A stretch of DNA of 64,000 nucleotides, from positions 271,371 to 335,370 of the forward strand of contig NZ_JAGQCS010000004.1 of assembly GCF_024346315.1 (NCBI RefSeq), given 5' to 3'. Of this stretch, positions 9,771 to 18,533 are shown piece after piece (the first letter of the stretch is position 1; the number at the start of each line of letters is the position of its first letter). The notes under the pieces are model-generated. The model saw nothing but the letters and a program-made list of their open reading frames with translations, was not told the origin of the DNA and made no database searches. This stretch comes from Cyanobium sp. ATX 6F1 (GTDB lineage: Bacteria > Cyanobacteriota > Cyanobacteriia > PCC-6307 > Cyanobiaceae). The translations under genes were made by a program, and so were the position numbers.

Positions 9771-10854
9771 TCAGCTCGCCCCGCAGCTCCCGCACCGTGG
9801 CGGCCACCGCCTCGATGGCCTGATCGATCTCGGCGTCGGTGGTGCCACGCCCCAGCCCGAAGCGGATCGAGGCGGCCGCCTCGGCACGGCTGCGCCCCAG
9901 GGCGGCCAGCACGTGGGAGGGGCTGCCGGTGCTGCAGGCCGAACCGCCGCTCACCGCCAGCTGCCGCCGCAGGGCACCGTGCAGCTGGCTCCCCTCCACC
10001 CCGCCGATGGTCACGTTGAGGTTGTGGGCCAGACGCTGGCTCGGGTGGCCGTTGAGGCGCACGTCGCCGAGGGCTTCCAGGGCGCCCCAGAGCTGATCTC
10101 GCAGGGCCCCCAGGCGCTCGCTGCGCGCCTCCCGGTCGCTCTCTGCTAACTCCGCCGCTTTGGCCAGCCCCACGATCAAGGGCACTGCCAGGGTGCCGGC
10201 CCGCAGGCCCCGCTCCTGGCCGCCGCCGTGCTGCTGGGGCGCCGGCCGCACCCCGCCGACCAGCACCAGGGCGCCGATGCCCTTGGGGCCGTAGAGCTTG
10301 TGGCCGCTGAGGCTCAAAAGGTCGATGCCCAGCTCCCTGGGCTTGAGGCTCAGGTGGCCGATGGCCTGGGCCGCGTCGCAGTGGAAGCTGATGCCCCTGG
10401 ACTGGCAGAGGGCCCCGATCGCCGCCAGGGGCTGGAGCACGCCGATCTCGTTGTTGGCGGCCATCACGCTCACCAGCACGGTGTCGGGGCGCAGGGCCGC
10501 CCCCAGCTGGTTCAGGTCCAGCAGGCCGTCGGGGTTCACCGGCAGCACCGTGAGCTCGAAGCCCTGGGATTCCAGATGCCGCAGCGTGTCGAGCACGGCC
10601 CGGTGCTCCGTGGCCACGGTCACCAGGTGGCGGCCCTGCCTCGATCGGGCTTCGGCGATCCCTTTGAGGGCCAGGTTGTTGGCCTCGGTGGCGCCACTGG
10701 TGAACACCAGCTCTTCAGGCTCCACGCCCAGGCCAGCGGCCAGCGAGCGGCGCGCCTGCTCCACGGCGGCGCTGGCCGTCAGCCCCGGGCGGTGCAGGCG
10801 GCTGGCGGGGTTGGCGAACTGCTCGCTCCAGTAGGGCGCCATCGCGGCCACCAC
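9760..10854 (-). CDS. Cysteine desulfurase (IscS/NifS type), start unclear
   Basis: PLP enzyme that takes sulfur from cysteine for Fe-S cluster and thiocofactor synthesis. Motifs are TSGATEANNLALKG, CDAAQAIGH, the PLP-lysine region SGHKLYGPKGIGAL and the catalytic-cysteine loop SGGSACSTGSPSHVL. The listed GTG start at 10854 is too short: the same frame continues upstream as IPYLDHQATTPCDPEV, the conserved N-terminus. No ATG, GTG or TTG lies in frame before the upstream stop. Either a rare start codon or a 1-bp frameshift is involved; the ATG at 10938-10940 is off by one base. Confidence 0.9.
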   Translation of the reverse strand: MVAAMAPYWSEQFANPASRLHRPGLTASAAVEQARRSLAAGLGVEPEELVFTSGATEANNLALKGIAEARSRQGRHLVTVATEHRAVLDTLRHLESQGFELTVLPVNPDGLLDLNQLGAALRPDTVLVSVMAANNEIGVLQPLAAIGALCQSRGISFHCDAAQAIGHLSLKPRELGIDLLSLSGHKLYGPKGIGALVLVGGVRPAPQQHGGGQERGLRAGTLAVPLIVGLAKAAELAESDREARSERLGALRDQLWGALEALGDVRLNGHPSQRLAHNLNVTIGGVEGSQLHGALRRQLAVSGGSACSTGSPSHVLAALGRSRAEAAASIRFGLGRGTTDAEIDQAIEAVAATVRELRGELIRP

Positions 10855-10974
10855 CTCGGGATCGCAGGGCGTGGTGGCCTGGTGGTCGAGGTAAGGGATG
10901 GGGGCGGCCAGGGGAGCCTTGCGGCGAACGACCCCTCCATGCTGACAAGATCGAAGTGATGGTTGGTGGGAGCG

Positions 10975-11556
10975 ATGGGCACGAGCAGCCAGGCCAAGCA
11001 GCCTTCGTTCTCCAGGAGGACGCTCGCCCTGCGGCTTGCCCGGCGGCTGGGCCAGCGGCCACTGGCGCTGCTGGCCCTCGCGCTGATCCCGCTCGGAGGC
11101 CTGGTGCCGGCCGGCGCTCAGAACGTGATTGGCAGCCCTGAGGAATCACGGCCCAAGGGGATGGTGATCATCCAGGACAAGCCCACCCTCGAGGGGCGCC
11201 GGGTGGTGGGGGTCTACGGCGTCACCGTCGATGAGAAAGACCCCAGCCTGCGGCGCATCAAGGTCTGGTACGAGCTGCCCAACAGAGTCAGCGTCCGCAG
11301 CGAGACGATCCGCTGCGCCCCCTCGGGCCCGATGCGGATCAGCCACGACGGCAACAATCTGGTGATGCGGGAGCTCAATCCCGGCGGGCTGATCACCCCT
11401 TTCAACCTCCAGGACCACCGCATCTGGTGGATCTCCTGCTTCCCGGAGCAGGCGGGCGCTGACCCCGCCACCCTGCGGCCCCTGGCCCTCAGGCTCGGCT
11501 ACAACGGCAACCTCCAGGAGAAGGAGACCCTGTTGCCCAGTCCATCCGCTCGATAG
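10975..11556 (+). CDS. Hypothetical exported protein
   Basis: A 193-residue protein from the ATG at 10975 (TTG 10963 and GTG 10966 are possible). A basic N-terminus is followed by a hydrophobic stretch (LALLALALIPLGGLVPAGAQ) that looks like a signal peptide. The mature part, from about residue 45, carries KPTLEGRRVVGVYGVTVDEK, a YELPNR segment and WWISCFPEQ. I recognise no characterised family. It is divergent from the cysteine desulfurase and its frame overlaps the region where that gene's true start should lie. Confidence 0.7.
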   Translation: MGTSSQAKQPSFSRRTLALRLARRLGQRPLALLALALIPLGGLVPAGAQNVIGSPEESRPKGMVIIQDKPTLEGRRVVGVYGVTVDEKDPSLRRIKVWYELPNRVSVRSETIRCAPSGPMRISHDGNNLVMRELNPGGLITPFNLQDHRIWWISCFPEQAGADPATLRPLALRLGYNGNLQEKETLLPSPSAR

Positions 11557-11580
11557 ATTTCAATCTCCCATCCCCCGGGC

Positions 11581-12339
11581 ATGCAGCACCCCCAACCCCC
11601 GCTCGAGCCTGAGCAGGAGCCCGCTCAGGTGCCCGTGGCGGCCCCCGCCCCCGCCCGATTGCTGCTGGTGGACGACGAACCCGGCCTGCGCACGGCGGTG
11701 CAGGCCTACCTGCAGGACGAGGGCTTCGAGGTCACCACCGCGGTCGACGGCGAGGAAGGCTGGGCACTGGCCCAGGAGCAGCTGCCGGATCTGGTGCTCA
11801 GCGACGTGATGATGCCGCGCCTCGATGGCTACGGGCTGCTCAAGAAGCTGCGCGCCGATGAGCGCCTCGGGGGCACACCGGTGATCTTCCTCACCGCCAA
11901 GGGCATGACCGCCGATCGCATCGAGGGCTTTCAGGCGGGCGTCGACGACTACATCCCCAAGCCCTTCGATCCCGATGAGCTGGTGGCGCGGGTGCGCAAT
12001 GTGGTGCGCCGCCAGGAGCGGCTGCTGGCGGAGGCCGCCCGCTACGCCGACGCCGACATCGGCCAGATGGCCAAGCAGATCACCGAGATCCGCTCCCTGC
12101 TGCAGATGGGCGGCAGCAAGAAGGCCGCCGGCGCCCCGGTGCACCACGAGTTCACGCCCCGGGAGGCCAGCGTGCTGCAGCTGGTGGCCGAGGGGATGAT
12201 GAACAAGGAGATCGCCCGCCGGCTCGAAACCTCGATCCGCAACGTCGAGAAGTACGTCAGCCGCCTGTTCATCAAGACCGGCACCGCCAGCCGCACCGAG
12301 CTGGTGCGCTACGCCCTCGAAAACGGCCTGGTGGATTAG
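11581..12339 (+). CDS. NarL/LuxR-type response regulator (Ycf29-like)
   Basis: Two-domain response regulator of 252 residues. The receiver domain (about residues 23-140) has LLLVDDEP, the phosphoacceptor in LVLSDVMMPRLDG, an FLTAKG threonine and the PKPFDP lysine. A linker of about 45 residues leads to a LuxR-type HTH (TPREASVLQLVAEGMMNKEI, then IRNVEKYVSRLF). The organisation fits the cyanobacterial/plastid Ycf29 type, although I cannot exclude another NarL paralogue. It sits 24 bp after the exported protein gene and 7 bp before the pseudouridine synthase gene. Confidence 0.85.
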   Translation: MQHPQPPLEPEQEPAQVPVAAPAPARLLLVDDEPGLRTAVQAYLQDEGFEVTTAVDGEEGWALAQEQLPDLVLSDVMMPRLDGYGLLKKLRADERLGGTPVIFLTAKGMTADRIEGFQAGVDDYIPKPFDPDELVARVRNVVRRQERLLAEAARYADADIGQMAKQITEIRSLLQMGGSKKAAGAPVHHEFTPREASVLQLVAEGMMNKEIARRLETSIRNVEKYVSRLFIKTGTASRTELVRYALENGLVD

Positions 12340-12346
12340 GAGGCCC

Positions 12347-13354
12347 GTGGCCGAGGGCTGGCTGCCGGCGGCGTTCAATCGCGGCTGGACCTACCGCGAT
12401 CGCATCGGGGCGGAGCCGGCGGGAGCGACGGTGCTGAGCTTCTATGCGGCCCGTTACCGCCATTCCGATCGGGCGGTGTGGACGCAGCGCCTGGCGGCCG
12501 GGGAGCTCCACAGGAACGGCAGCAGGCTCCGGGCCGATGCTGCCCTCTTGGCCGGAGACCAGTTGCAATGGCATCGGCCCCCCTGGGAGGAGGCCGCCGT
12601 GCCGGGGTCGTGGCAGCTCCTGTTTGATGACGGCGATCTGCTGGTGATCGACAAGCCCAGCGGCCTGCCGGTGCTGCCCGCCGGGGGCTTCCTGGAGCAC
12701 ACCCTGCTGCGGCTGCTGGAGCGCCGCCACTCCGAAGAGGCTGGCGGTGACGCCGCCGATATGCCCCGGCCCGTGCACCGGCTGGGGCGCTTCACCTCGG
12801 GGCTGCTGGTCTGCGCCCGCCGCCCGACCACCCGGGCCTGGTTGAGCGACCAGCTGCGGGAGAGCACGGCGGGCGCAGCGCGGCAGGTTGGCGAAGCGCC
12901 CTGCTGCCGCAAGCTCTACCGGGCGTTGACCGAGCCCCTTCCCCTGCCCTTGAAGCTGGGTGAATCGATCACGCTCTCCACCCCCATCGGCCGCCGGCCC
13001 CATCCACTGCTGAATCAGGTGTGGTGTGCCGCAGCCGACGGGGAACCCGGCGCCCTGGCGGCCCGCAGCACGCTGAAGTTGCTGGAGCGCCGCCCGGGTG
13101 CCGACCTGGTGGAGGTGGCGATCGCCAGCGGCAGGCCTCACCAGATCCGCATCCATGCCGCCGCCCTCGGCGCGCCCCTGCTGGGGGATCCGCTGTATCT
13201 GCCGGGCGGCCTGGCCCGCGCCGAGGTGCTTCCGGGGGAAGGGGGCTACCGGCTCCATGCCCATCGGCTGGTGCTGCTGCGCCCGGACGGGGAGCTGCTG
13301 GAGCTGGAGGCACCGCTGCCGGAGGGGCTTGGGCTCTTGGGTTCGGGCGCTTGA
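12347..13354 (+). CDS. RluA-family RNA pseudouridine synthase-like protein
   Basis: A 335-residue protein of the RluA/RluD fold, starting at GTG 12347. The central domain shows LLVIDKPSGLPVLPAGG, the motif-II region PVHRLGRFTSGLLVCAR, and VAIASGRPHQIRIHAAALGAPLLGDPLY. In characterised RluA enzymes motif II reads HRLD, with Asp as catalytic nucleophile; here the position is Gly147 (codon 12785-12787). The remaining motifs are intact, so it either uses another residue or acts as an RNA-binding protein. The S4-like N-terminal region is weakly preserved. Confidence 0.85.
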   Translation: MAEGWLPAAFNRGWTYRDRIGAEPAGATVLSFYAARYRHSDRAVWTQRLAAGELHRNGSRLRADAALLAGDQLQWHRPPWEEAAVPGSWQLLFDDGDLLVIDKPSGLPVLPAGGFLEHTLLRLLERRHSEEAGGDAADMPRPVHRLGRFTSGLLVCARRPTTRAWLSDQLRESTAGAARQVGEAPCCRKLYRALTEPLPLPLKLGESITLSTPIGRRPHPLLNQVWCAAADGEPGALAARSTLKLLERRPGADLVEVAIASGRPHQIRIHAAALGAPLLGDPLYLPGGLARAEVLPGEGGYRLHAHRLVLLRPDGELLELEAPLPEGLGLLGSGA

Positions 13355-13432
13355 TCGGAGCCACGCGGTCGACAAGGTCCCTTCCGTCGACAGGTCTTGG
13401 CCACTTGAGGATGAATCGCTGTTGAGGCCCGC

Positions 13433-13454
13433 GCTGATCGAACTCCTGATCAGC
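13433..13454. other. Small hairpin between convergent genes
   Basis: GCTGATC (13433-13439) and GATCAGC (13448-13454) form a perfect 7-bp stem around an 8-nt loop. It lies between the 3' ends of the RluA-like gene and vapC. It could end transcription from either side, but there is no T-run, so this is a weak call. Confidence 0.3.
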
Positions 13455-13883
13455 TCAGCGCAGCGGAGCCTCCGCCCGCAGCCCTGAAAAGCGCTGAAAA
13501 TCCCGGTCGCAGCTCGCCAGCCGGGCCCCCTGCTCCAGGGCGATGGCGGCCAGATGGGCATCGGAGCTGAGGTTGGCGGCGGTGCCGCTGGCGCTCAGAA
13601 GCTGGCGCAGCAAGGGCCAGTGGTGCGGGCCCGGTTGCACCAGGCGGCTCACCGGCCGCTCCAGCCAGCCGTCGATCAGCGCCAGGGCTTCGTCCACCTC
13701 CAGCGGCCGATCGAACACCCGCTGGCTGGTGCTGATGCGCAGGAAGGCGAGCAGCACCAGCCAGGTCCAGCCCACCGCTTCGTCTCCGGAGAGGGTCGCT
13801 TCCAACCAGTGCCGCGCCGGTCCATGTTGGGGCGCGTCCTGGTTCACGGCGTAGAGCAGCACGTTGGCGTCGGGGATGATCAC
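13455..13883 (-). CDS. vapC: PIN-domain ribonuclease toxin (VapC-like)
   Basis: A 142-residue PIN-domain protein, chosen from the GTG at 13881-13883 because the domain begins there (VIIPDANVLLYAVN). Acidic residues expected for the metal site are the Asp in IPDANVLL, the Asp in LSSDAHLAA and the Asp pair in SCDRDF. VapC toxins cut specific RNAs such as initiator tRNA; the target here is unknown. The gene is 43 bp downstream of an RHH antitoxin-like gene, the normal antitoxin-toxin order. Confidence 0.85.
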   Translation of the reverse strand: MIIPDANVLLYAVNQDAPQHGPARHWLEATLSGDEAVGWTWLVLLAFLRISTSQRVFDRPLEVDEALALIDGWLERPVSRLVQPGPHHWPLLRQLLSASGTAANLSSDAHLAAIALEQGARLASCDRDFQRFSGLRAEAPLR

Positions 13884-13926
13884 GGCGCAGCGCTGGCCCG
13901 GTCCATGGCTTTGGGCTGAGCCGCCT

Positions 13927-14196
13927 TCAACGCCGTTGGGCCAGCTTGGCGGCGATGGCGTCCTCCTCCAGTCGATCAGCCAGGGCCAGGGCCCGCTCCA
14001 GCGGCTGGCGGGGTGCACCCATGGCCACGGGGGTCAGTTGGTAGGGGCCGCCCGAAGGGCCGGCCGGGGTGGCCGGAGCGCTCAGCCCCGCCCGCAGGGT
14101 TGCTTCCACCACGGTCCGAAACGGCTTCCCCTGCTCCAGGGCCCGTTGCTTGAGCGCCGTGAGCAACTGGTCGTCAACGGTGAGGGTGGTGCGCAT
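13927..14196 (-). CDS. vapB: Ribbon-helix-helix antitoxin (VapB-like)
   Basis: An 89-residue protein whose N-terminal 38 residues fit a ribbon-helix-helix DNA-binding fold: a beta-strand MRTTLTVDD followed by helices LLTALKQRALEQ and FRTVVEATLRAGL. The C-terminal half is proline-rich, then helical (ERALALADRLEEDAIAAKLA), as expected for a toxin-wrapping tail. It precedes the PIN toxin gene by 43 bp. Such proteins repress their own operon through the RHH domain; a site upstream of 14196 is therefore likely but not identified. Confidence 0.8.
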   Translation of the reverse strand: MRTTLTVDDQLLTALKQRALEQGKPFRTVVEATLRAGLSAPATPAGPSGGPYQLTPVAMGAPRQPLERALALADRLEEDAIAAKLAQRR

Positions 14197-14252
14197 CTTG
14201 ATGCCTCCTGCAACATCATCATGGCATCAACAGGGGACGATTCCGGTTGTCG

Positions 14253-14972
14253 CTAGCCCCGCTGGAACTCCACCAGCCGCGAGAAGTAAAACGGCGCCTG
14301 ATTGAGGCTGCGGCGCATGGGCACAAAGCCGCTGCGTTCGGCCGCCGCCACGATGCCCGTTTCCTTGAGGGTGTAGGCGCGGGTGGTCTTGCTGGGGCCG
14401 GGGAACAGCTCGCCGATGCGCTTGAGCGCAGCCAGCAGCGGTGTGTAGGGGGCGAAGCTCACGATCAGCCGCCGCTCCGCCAGCCCCGCCAGGTGCTCCA
14501 CCATCTGCTCGGCGGCTTCCTGGGGGTAGTGGATGAACACATCGAGGCAGATCACCGTGTCGTAGAGGCCGCTCAGGCTCTCGAGATCGGAGCTGCTGAA
14601 GCTCAGCCGCTGGGGATCGAGGCCCAGCCCATCGGCCCGGCGTTGGGCCTCGGCCACCATCGCCTCCGACAGATCACTGGCGGCGATGCGGCCGGCCCCG
14701 AGCGCCGCCAGGGGCAGGCTGAGGCTGCCCACCCCGCAGCCGGCGTCGCAGAAGCTGCGCTGAGCCAGATCCCCTTCCTCCTGCAGCCACCCCAGCACCT
14801 GATCCACCGTCTTCTGGTGGCCGAGGCGGATGTTGCGCTGCACCTTGTTGACCTCGCTCGAATCGCTGTAGATGCGGTTCCAGCGCTCGAAGCCGGTGCT
14901 GTTGAAGTAGGCATGCACCTCCGCTTTTTCGGCCGCCTTCGGGCAGGGATCCAGCAGCTGATCGGCGGGCAT
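14253..14972 (-). CDS. chlM: Mg-protoporphyrin IX O-methyltransferase
   Basis: SAM-dependent methyltransferase of chlorophyll synthesis that methylates the C13 propionate of Mg-protoporphyrin IX. The 239-residue protein has the characteristic N-terminal FNSTGFERWNRIYSDSSEVN, a SAM-binding loop CDAGCGVGSLSLPLA, the acidic segment ICLDVFIHYPQ and the ending NQAPFYFSRLVEFQRG. Length and motifs are typical for cyanobacterial ChlM. It lies just upstream of, and on the same strand as, the vapBC pair, which looks inserted beside an otherwise conserved neighbourhood. Confidence 0.96.
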   Translation of the reverse strand: MPADQLLDPCPKAAEKAEVHAYFNSTGFERWNRIYSDSSEVNKVQRNIRLGHQKTVDQVLGWLQEEGDLAQRSFCDAGCGVGSLSLPLAALGAGRIAASDLSEAMVAEAQRRADGLGLDPQRLSFSSSDLESLSGLYDTVICLDVFIHYPQEAAEQMVEHLAGLAERRLIVSFAPYTPLLAALKRIGELFPGPSKTTRAYTLKETGIVAAAERSGFVPMRRSLNQAPFYFSRLVEFQRG

Positions 14973-15014
14973 GGGGACGGGGCCGTGGGCGGCCTGGGGG
15001 AATGGGCGCGGATC

Positions 15015-16151
15015 CTAGGCAGCGCGCCGCCAGCTCAAGGTGCCTGCAGCGCCCGTGTGCCAGCGCAGGCACTCCTCGATCGGCATCCCCAGCAGCAGTT
15101 CCTCCAGCGGCCGTTCGTCCCCCAGCACTCGCCTTGGGGTCACGGTGGCCGCCCGGATCGCCCCGGCGGCGTCCCCGCCCCAGCCCGCCAGGCGCTTCAC
15201 CCCCTCCAGAAGCGGCAGGGTCACCCCCGCCAGGGTGCCGTCCTCCAGCCGGCAGCTGCCGTCTTCCACCAGCAGCACGCGTTCATCCCAGCGGTGGCGG
15301 CCCTCCTCCAGTCCGTAGGGGCCCAGGGCATCGCTGACGATCACCAGCTGCTCGGGCGCCAGACGCTGCAGCAGCAGGGCCATCGAGGGGGCCACGTGCA
15401 CCCCGTCGGCGATCAGCCCCAGGGCCACATCGCCCCGCAGCACCGCCGCCGCCAGGGGCCCCGGGGCGCGGTGGCCCAGGCCGGCCATGGCATTGAAGCT
15501 GTGGGTCACCATCGCCACCCCCGCCGCGAAGGCGTCACCCGCCTGGGTTTCATCCGCTTCGCTGTGCCCCAGGCTGACCACGATCCCGTCGGCGCGCAGG
15601 GCCTCGATCAGCTCAGCGGCTCCCGCCAGCTCTGGCGCCAGGGTGACCAGGTCGATCGTGGCTTCAAAACCGCCGATGCGCTCCCGCAGGGCCGCCAGGC
15701 TGGGCGCCACCAGGTGCTGGCTGGGGTGGGCGCCCCGGCGCCCGGGGGCCAGAAACGGGCCCTCCAGGTGGCCCCCCAGCAGCTGGCAGCGCCCGCGGCC
15801 GTGCAGGGAGCGGGCCTGCTCCAGCACCGCCAGGGCCTGGCGCAGGGGGCCCACGTCGCAGGTCACCAGGGTGGGGCAGATCGCCTCCACGCCGTCGCTC
15901 CAGAGCCGCTCCAGCAGCTCCAGCAGCCGGGGCAGGTCGCTCTCCTGAAGTTCCGGGAAGGCCAGCCCCAGCCCGCCGTTGATCTGCAGGTCCACCCCGC
16001 CCGGGCTGAGCCAGTCGCCCCGCCAGTCGTCGCCGGCGGCGCGGCTGCCCGGGGCCAGGGGCCGCAGGGCAGTGATCTGGCCCTCCTCACCCAGGCCCAC
16101 ACGCCAGAGGCGCTCATCGCCGGGGAGACGGACGTTGCTGAGCCAGCGCAT
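15015..16151 (-). CDS. nagA: N-acetylglucosamine-6-phosphate deacetylase
   Basis: Amidohydrolase-fold enzyme that deacetylates GlcNAc-6-phosphate in amino-sugar recycling. I chose the ATG at 16149-16151 (378 residues, [11 protein letters not shown]); the frame is open upstream, but that part would overlap purE. Motifs are [59 protein letters not shown] and [10 protein letters not shown]. It is divergent from purE (74 bp apart). Confidence 0.95.
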   Translation of the reverse strand: MRWLSNVRLPGDERLWRVGLGEEGQITALRPLAPGSRAAGDDWRGDWLSPGGVDLQINGGLGLAFPELQESDLPRLLELLERLWSDGVEAICPTLVTCDVGPLRQALAVLEQARSLHGRGRCQLLGGHLEGPFLAPGRRGAHPSQHLVAPSLAALRERIGGFEATIDLVTLAPELAGAAELIEALRADGIVVSLGHSEADETQAGDAFAAGVAMVTHSFNAMAGLGHRAPGPLAAAVLRGDVALGLIADGVHVAPSMALLLQRLAPEQLVIVSDALGPYGLEEGRHRWDERVLLVEDGSCRLEDGTLAGVTLPLLEGVKRLAGWGGDAAGAIRAATVTPRRVLGDERPLEELLLGMPIEECLRWHTGAAGTLSWRRAA

Positions 16152-16225
16152 GGGGAGATGGGAGATGGGCAGGTGGCGGTGGGCCGCGCCGGAGCGGAGA
16201 ATGCCATTCTCCGTTCCTCGCCCCC

Positions 16226-16771
16226 GTGGTCGCCGCCCCCACCCCATTCCCCACCCCGTTGGTGGCCGTCGTGATGGGCAGCGATTCCGATCTGCCCACC
16301 CTGGAGCCGGCGGTGCGGATCCTGGAGCGTTTCGGCATCGCCCATGAGCTACGCGTGCTCTCGGCCCACCGCACCCCCGAGGAAATGGTCGCGTTTGCCC
16401 GCGCCGCCGCCGGCCGGGGCCTCAAGGTGGTGATCGCCGGCGCCGGGGGCGCCGCCCACCTGCCGGGGATGGTGGCCGCCCTCACCCCCTTGCCGGTGAT
16501 CGGGGTGCCCGTGCAGAGCAAAGCTCTGTCCGGGGTGGATTCACTGCATTCGATCGTGCAGATGCCCGCAGGCATCCCGGTGGCCACCGTGGCCATCGGC
16601 AATGGCACCAACGCCGGCCTGCTGGCCGTCCAGATCCTGGCCACGGCCGATCCCGCGTTGCTGGCGGCCGTCGAGGCCTACCGGCAGGAGTTGCATGACC
16701 AGGTGGTTGCGAAGGATGGGCGGCTCCAGGCCCTCGGCAGCGCCGAGTACCTGCGCCAGATGGCCCCCTGA
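16226..16771 (+). CDS. purE: N5-carboxyaminoimidazole ribonucleotide mutase
   Basis: Catalyses the N5-CAIR to CAIR step in purine synthesis. The 181-residue protein starts at GTG 16226 and contains the PurE signature [43 protein letters not shown] and the [15 protein letters not shown] helix. Length and motifs are those of the class I (bacterial) enzyme. It is followed after 3 bp by the AI-2E-family gene. Confidence 0.97.
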   Translation: MVAAPTPFPTPLVAVVMGSDSDLPTLEPAVRILERFGIAHELRVLSAHRTPEEMVAFARAAAGRGLKVVIAGAGGAAHLPGMVAALTPLPVIGVPVQSKALSGVDSLHSIVQMPAGIPVATVAIGNGTNAGLLAVQILATADPALLAAVEAYRQELHDQVVAKDGRLQALGSAEYLRQMAP

Positions 16772-16774
16772 GCC

Positions 16775-17869
16775 ATGGGCCCCATTGTTTCTCTGGTGGT
16801 GCCCCGTTGGCTGCGGCTGGCCCTGGCCCTGCCCCTGCTGGTGCTCAACCTCTTCGTGCTGCGCCAGCTGCTGGTGCCCCTGGCTCCCTTCCCCGCCCTG
16901 TTCCTGGGGGCGGCGTTGATCGCCTTTTTGCTCGATCTGCCCAGCCGCTGGCTCACGGGCCGCGGCCTGCCCCGGCCCCTGGCCCTGCTGTTGGTGGTGG
17001 GCCTAACCTTTGGCTTGGGGGTGCTGGCGGCCCTCTGGCTGGTGCCGCGGCTGGTGCAGCAGCTGGGGGATCTGGTCACGGCCCTGCCCGGTTGGCTGGC
17101 CCAGACGGAAAATCTGCTCAATGAGCTGCAGGCGAGCTTGACGGCCCGGGGCTTGCCGGCGGATTTCGGTGATCTCAGCAGCGAGCTTCTGACCCGCTCC
17201 ACCCAGCTGGCCAGCCGATTCAGCCAGCAGTTGCTGGCCCTGCTTGGGGCCACCCTCAATCTCACGATCAACACCTTGATCGTCTTGGTGCTGGCGGTGT
17301 TCCTGCTGGTGGGGGCGGATTCCATCAGTCGCGGCCTGGCCCGCTGGCTGCCGGACAGCTGGCGGGAGCTGGTGCTCGGCACCGTGATGCGCACGTTCCG
17401 TGGCTACTTCGCCGGCCAGGTGGTGCTCGCCCTGATCCTCAGCGGCGCCCAGATCATCGTCTTCACCCTGCTGGGGATCCCCTACGGGGTGCTGTTCGCC
17501 GTGGCGATCGGCTTCACCACCCTGGTGCCTTACGCCAGCGCGCTCACAATCACCTTGGTCAGTCTCCTGCTGGCCCTTGAAGATCCCCGCACGGGCCTGG
17601 AGGTGCTGGCCGCCGCCATTTCCGTGGGCCAGGTGGTGGACCAGGTGATCCAGCCCCGCCTGATGGGCCAGATCGTGGGGCTTCAACCCGCCTGGCTGTT
17701 GGTCAGCCTGCCGATCGGCGCCCGGGTGGGCAGCCTGCTGGGGCTTGGGGAGTTGCTGGGGCTGCTGCTGGCGGTGCCCGTGGCCAGTTGCCTGAAGACC
17801 TTCCTCGACGCCTGGGCCCAGGGCCTGGGGCTGCCGGAGCCCGATTCGATCAAGGTGCCGCTGGAATGA
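16775..17869 (+). CDS. AI-2E family transporter (permease)
   Basis: A 364-residue membrane protein of the AI-2E/PerM family (UPF0118). It has several hydrophobic segments, a polar middle region (about residues 95-150, rich in Gln/Leu/Ser) and the family's conserved C-terminal run IPYGVLFAVAIGFTTLVPY. Substrates of this family vary (autoinducer-2, Na+/H+ exchange), so none is assigned. It lies 3 bp after purE and overlaps the convergent cysC by 20 bp. Confidence 0.88.
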   Translation: MGPIVSLVVPRWLRLALALPLLVLNLFVLRQLLVPLAPFPALFLGAALIAFLLDLPSRWLTGRGLPRPLALLLVVGLTFGLGVLAALWLVPRLVQQLGDLVTALPGWLAQTENLLNELQASLTARGLPADFGDLSSELLTRSTQLASRFSQQLLALLGATLNLTINTLIVLVLAVFLLVGADSISRGLARWLPDSWRELVLGTVMRTFRGYFAGQVVLALILSGAQIIVFTLLGIPYGVLFAVAIGFTTLVPYASALTITLVSLLLALEDPRTGLEVLAAAISVGQVVDQVIQPRLMGQIVGLQPAWLLVSLPIGARVGSLLGLGELLGLLLAVPVASCLKTFLDAWAQGLGLPEPDSIKVPLE

Positions 17870-18467
17870 TCCCAGCGGCCGCCAGGTAATTCACCACCTC
17901 CTGCACGCAGGCCTCCAGGCTCTGGCCGCCGGTGTCGATGCGCAGCTCGGGGGCCTCCGGCAGCTCGTAGGGGCTGGAGATCCCGGTGAACTCCTTGATC
18001 GCTCCGGCGCGGGCCTTGGCGTAGAGCCCCTTGGTGTCGCGGCCTTCGCAGACCTCAAGATCGGCGGCGCAGTGGATCTCGATGAAGTCGCCGGCATCCA
18101 CCAGGGCACGGGCCCGCTCGCGGTCGGCCCGGAACGGCGAGACGAAGGCGGTGAGCACCACCACGCCGGCGTCGAGAAACAGCTTGGCGACCTCGCCGAT
18201 GCGGCGGATGTTTTCCTCGCGGGCGGCGTCGGAGAAGCCCAGGTCGCTGCAGAGCCCGTGGCGCACGTTGTCGCCATCGAGCACGTAGCAGCTCAGCCCC
18301 TGCTCGAACAGGGCCGAATTCACCGCATTCGCCAGGGTGCTCTTGCCCGCGCCCGAAAGCCCGGTGAACCAGAGGATGGCGCTGCGGTGCCCGCGTTGGT
18401 GGGCCCGGGCGGCGCGGTCCACCGAGGAGTGGTGCCAGACGATGTTGGTGGCTTTGGTGCTCGTCAT
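17850..18467 (-). CDS. cysC: Adenylylsulfate (APS) kinase
   Basis: Phosphorylates APS to PAPS in sulfate assimilation. The 205-residue protein has the P-loop WFTGLSGAGKSTLANAV, the substrate segment CYVLDGDNVRHGL, LGFSDAAREENIRRIGEVA, and the lid with FIEIHCAADLEVCEGRDTKGLYAKAR. All expected CysC motifs are intact. The start at 18467 is ATG, and the N-terminal VWHHSSVDRAARA is typical of cyanobacterial copies. Confidence 0.97.
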   Translation of the reverse strand: MTSTKATNIVWHHSSVDRAARAHQRGHRSAILWFTGLSGAGKSTLANAVNSALFEQGLSCYVLDGDNVRHGLCSDLGFSDAAREENIRRIGEVAKLFLDAGVVVLTAFVSPFRADRERARALVDAGDFIEIHCAADLEVCEGRDTKGLYAKARAGAIKEFTGISSPYELPEAPELRIDTGGQSLEACVQEVVNYLAAAGIIPAAP

Positions 18468-18533
18468 GGCGCAGCCGGGGGCAGAAGCGATCGAGCCATT
18501 GTCCCTGGCGTTGGGCCCAGTGGTGGGCCAGGA

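Noticed and set aside
14247..16274. Long plus-strand open frame opposite chlM and nagA
   Set aside because: Composition is His/Gln/Gly/Ala-biased with no recognisable motif, and both genes on the other strand are well supported.
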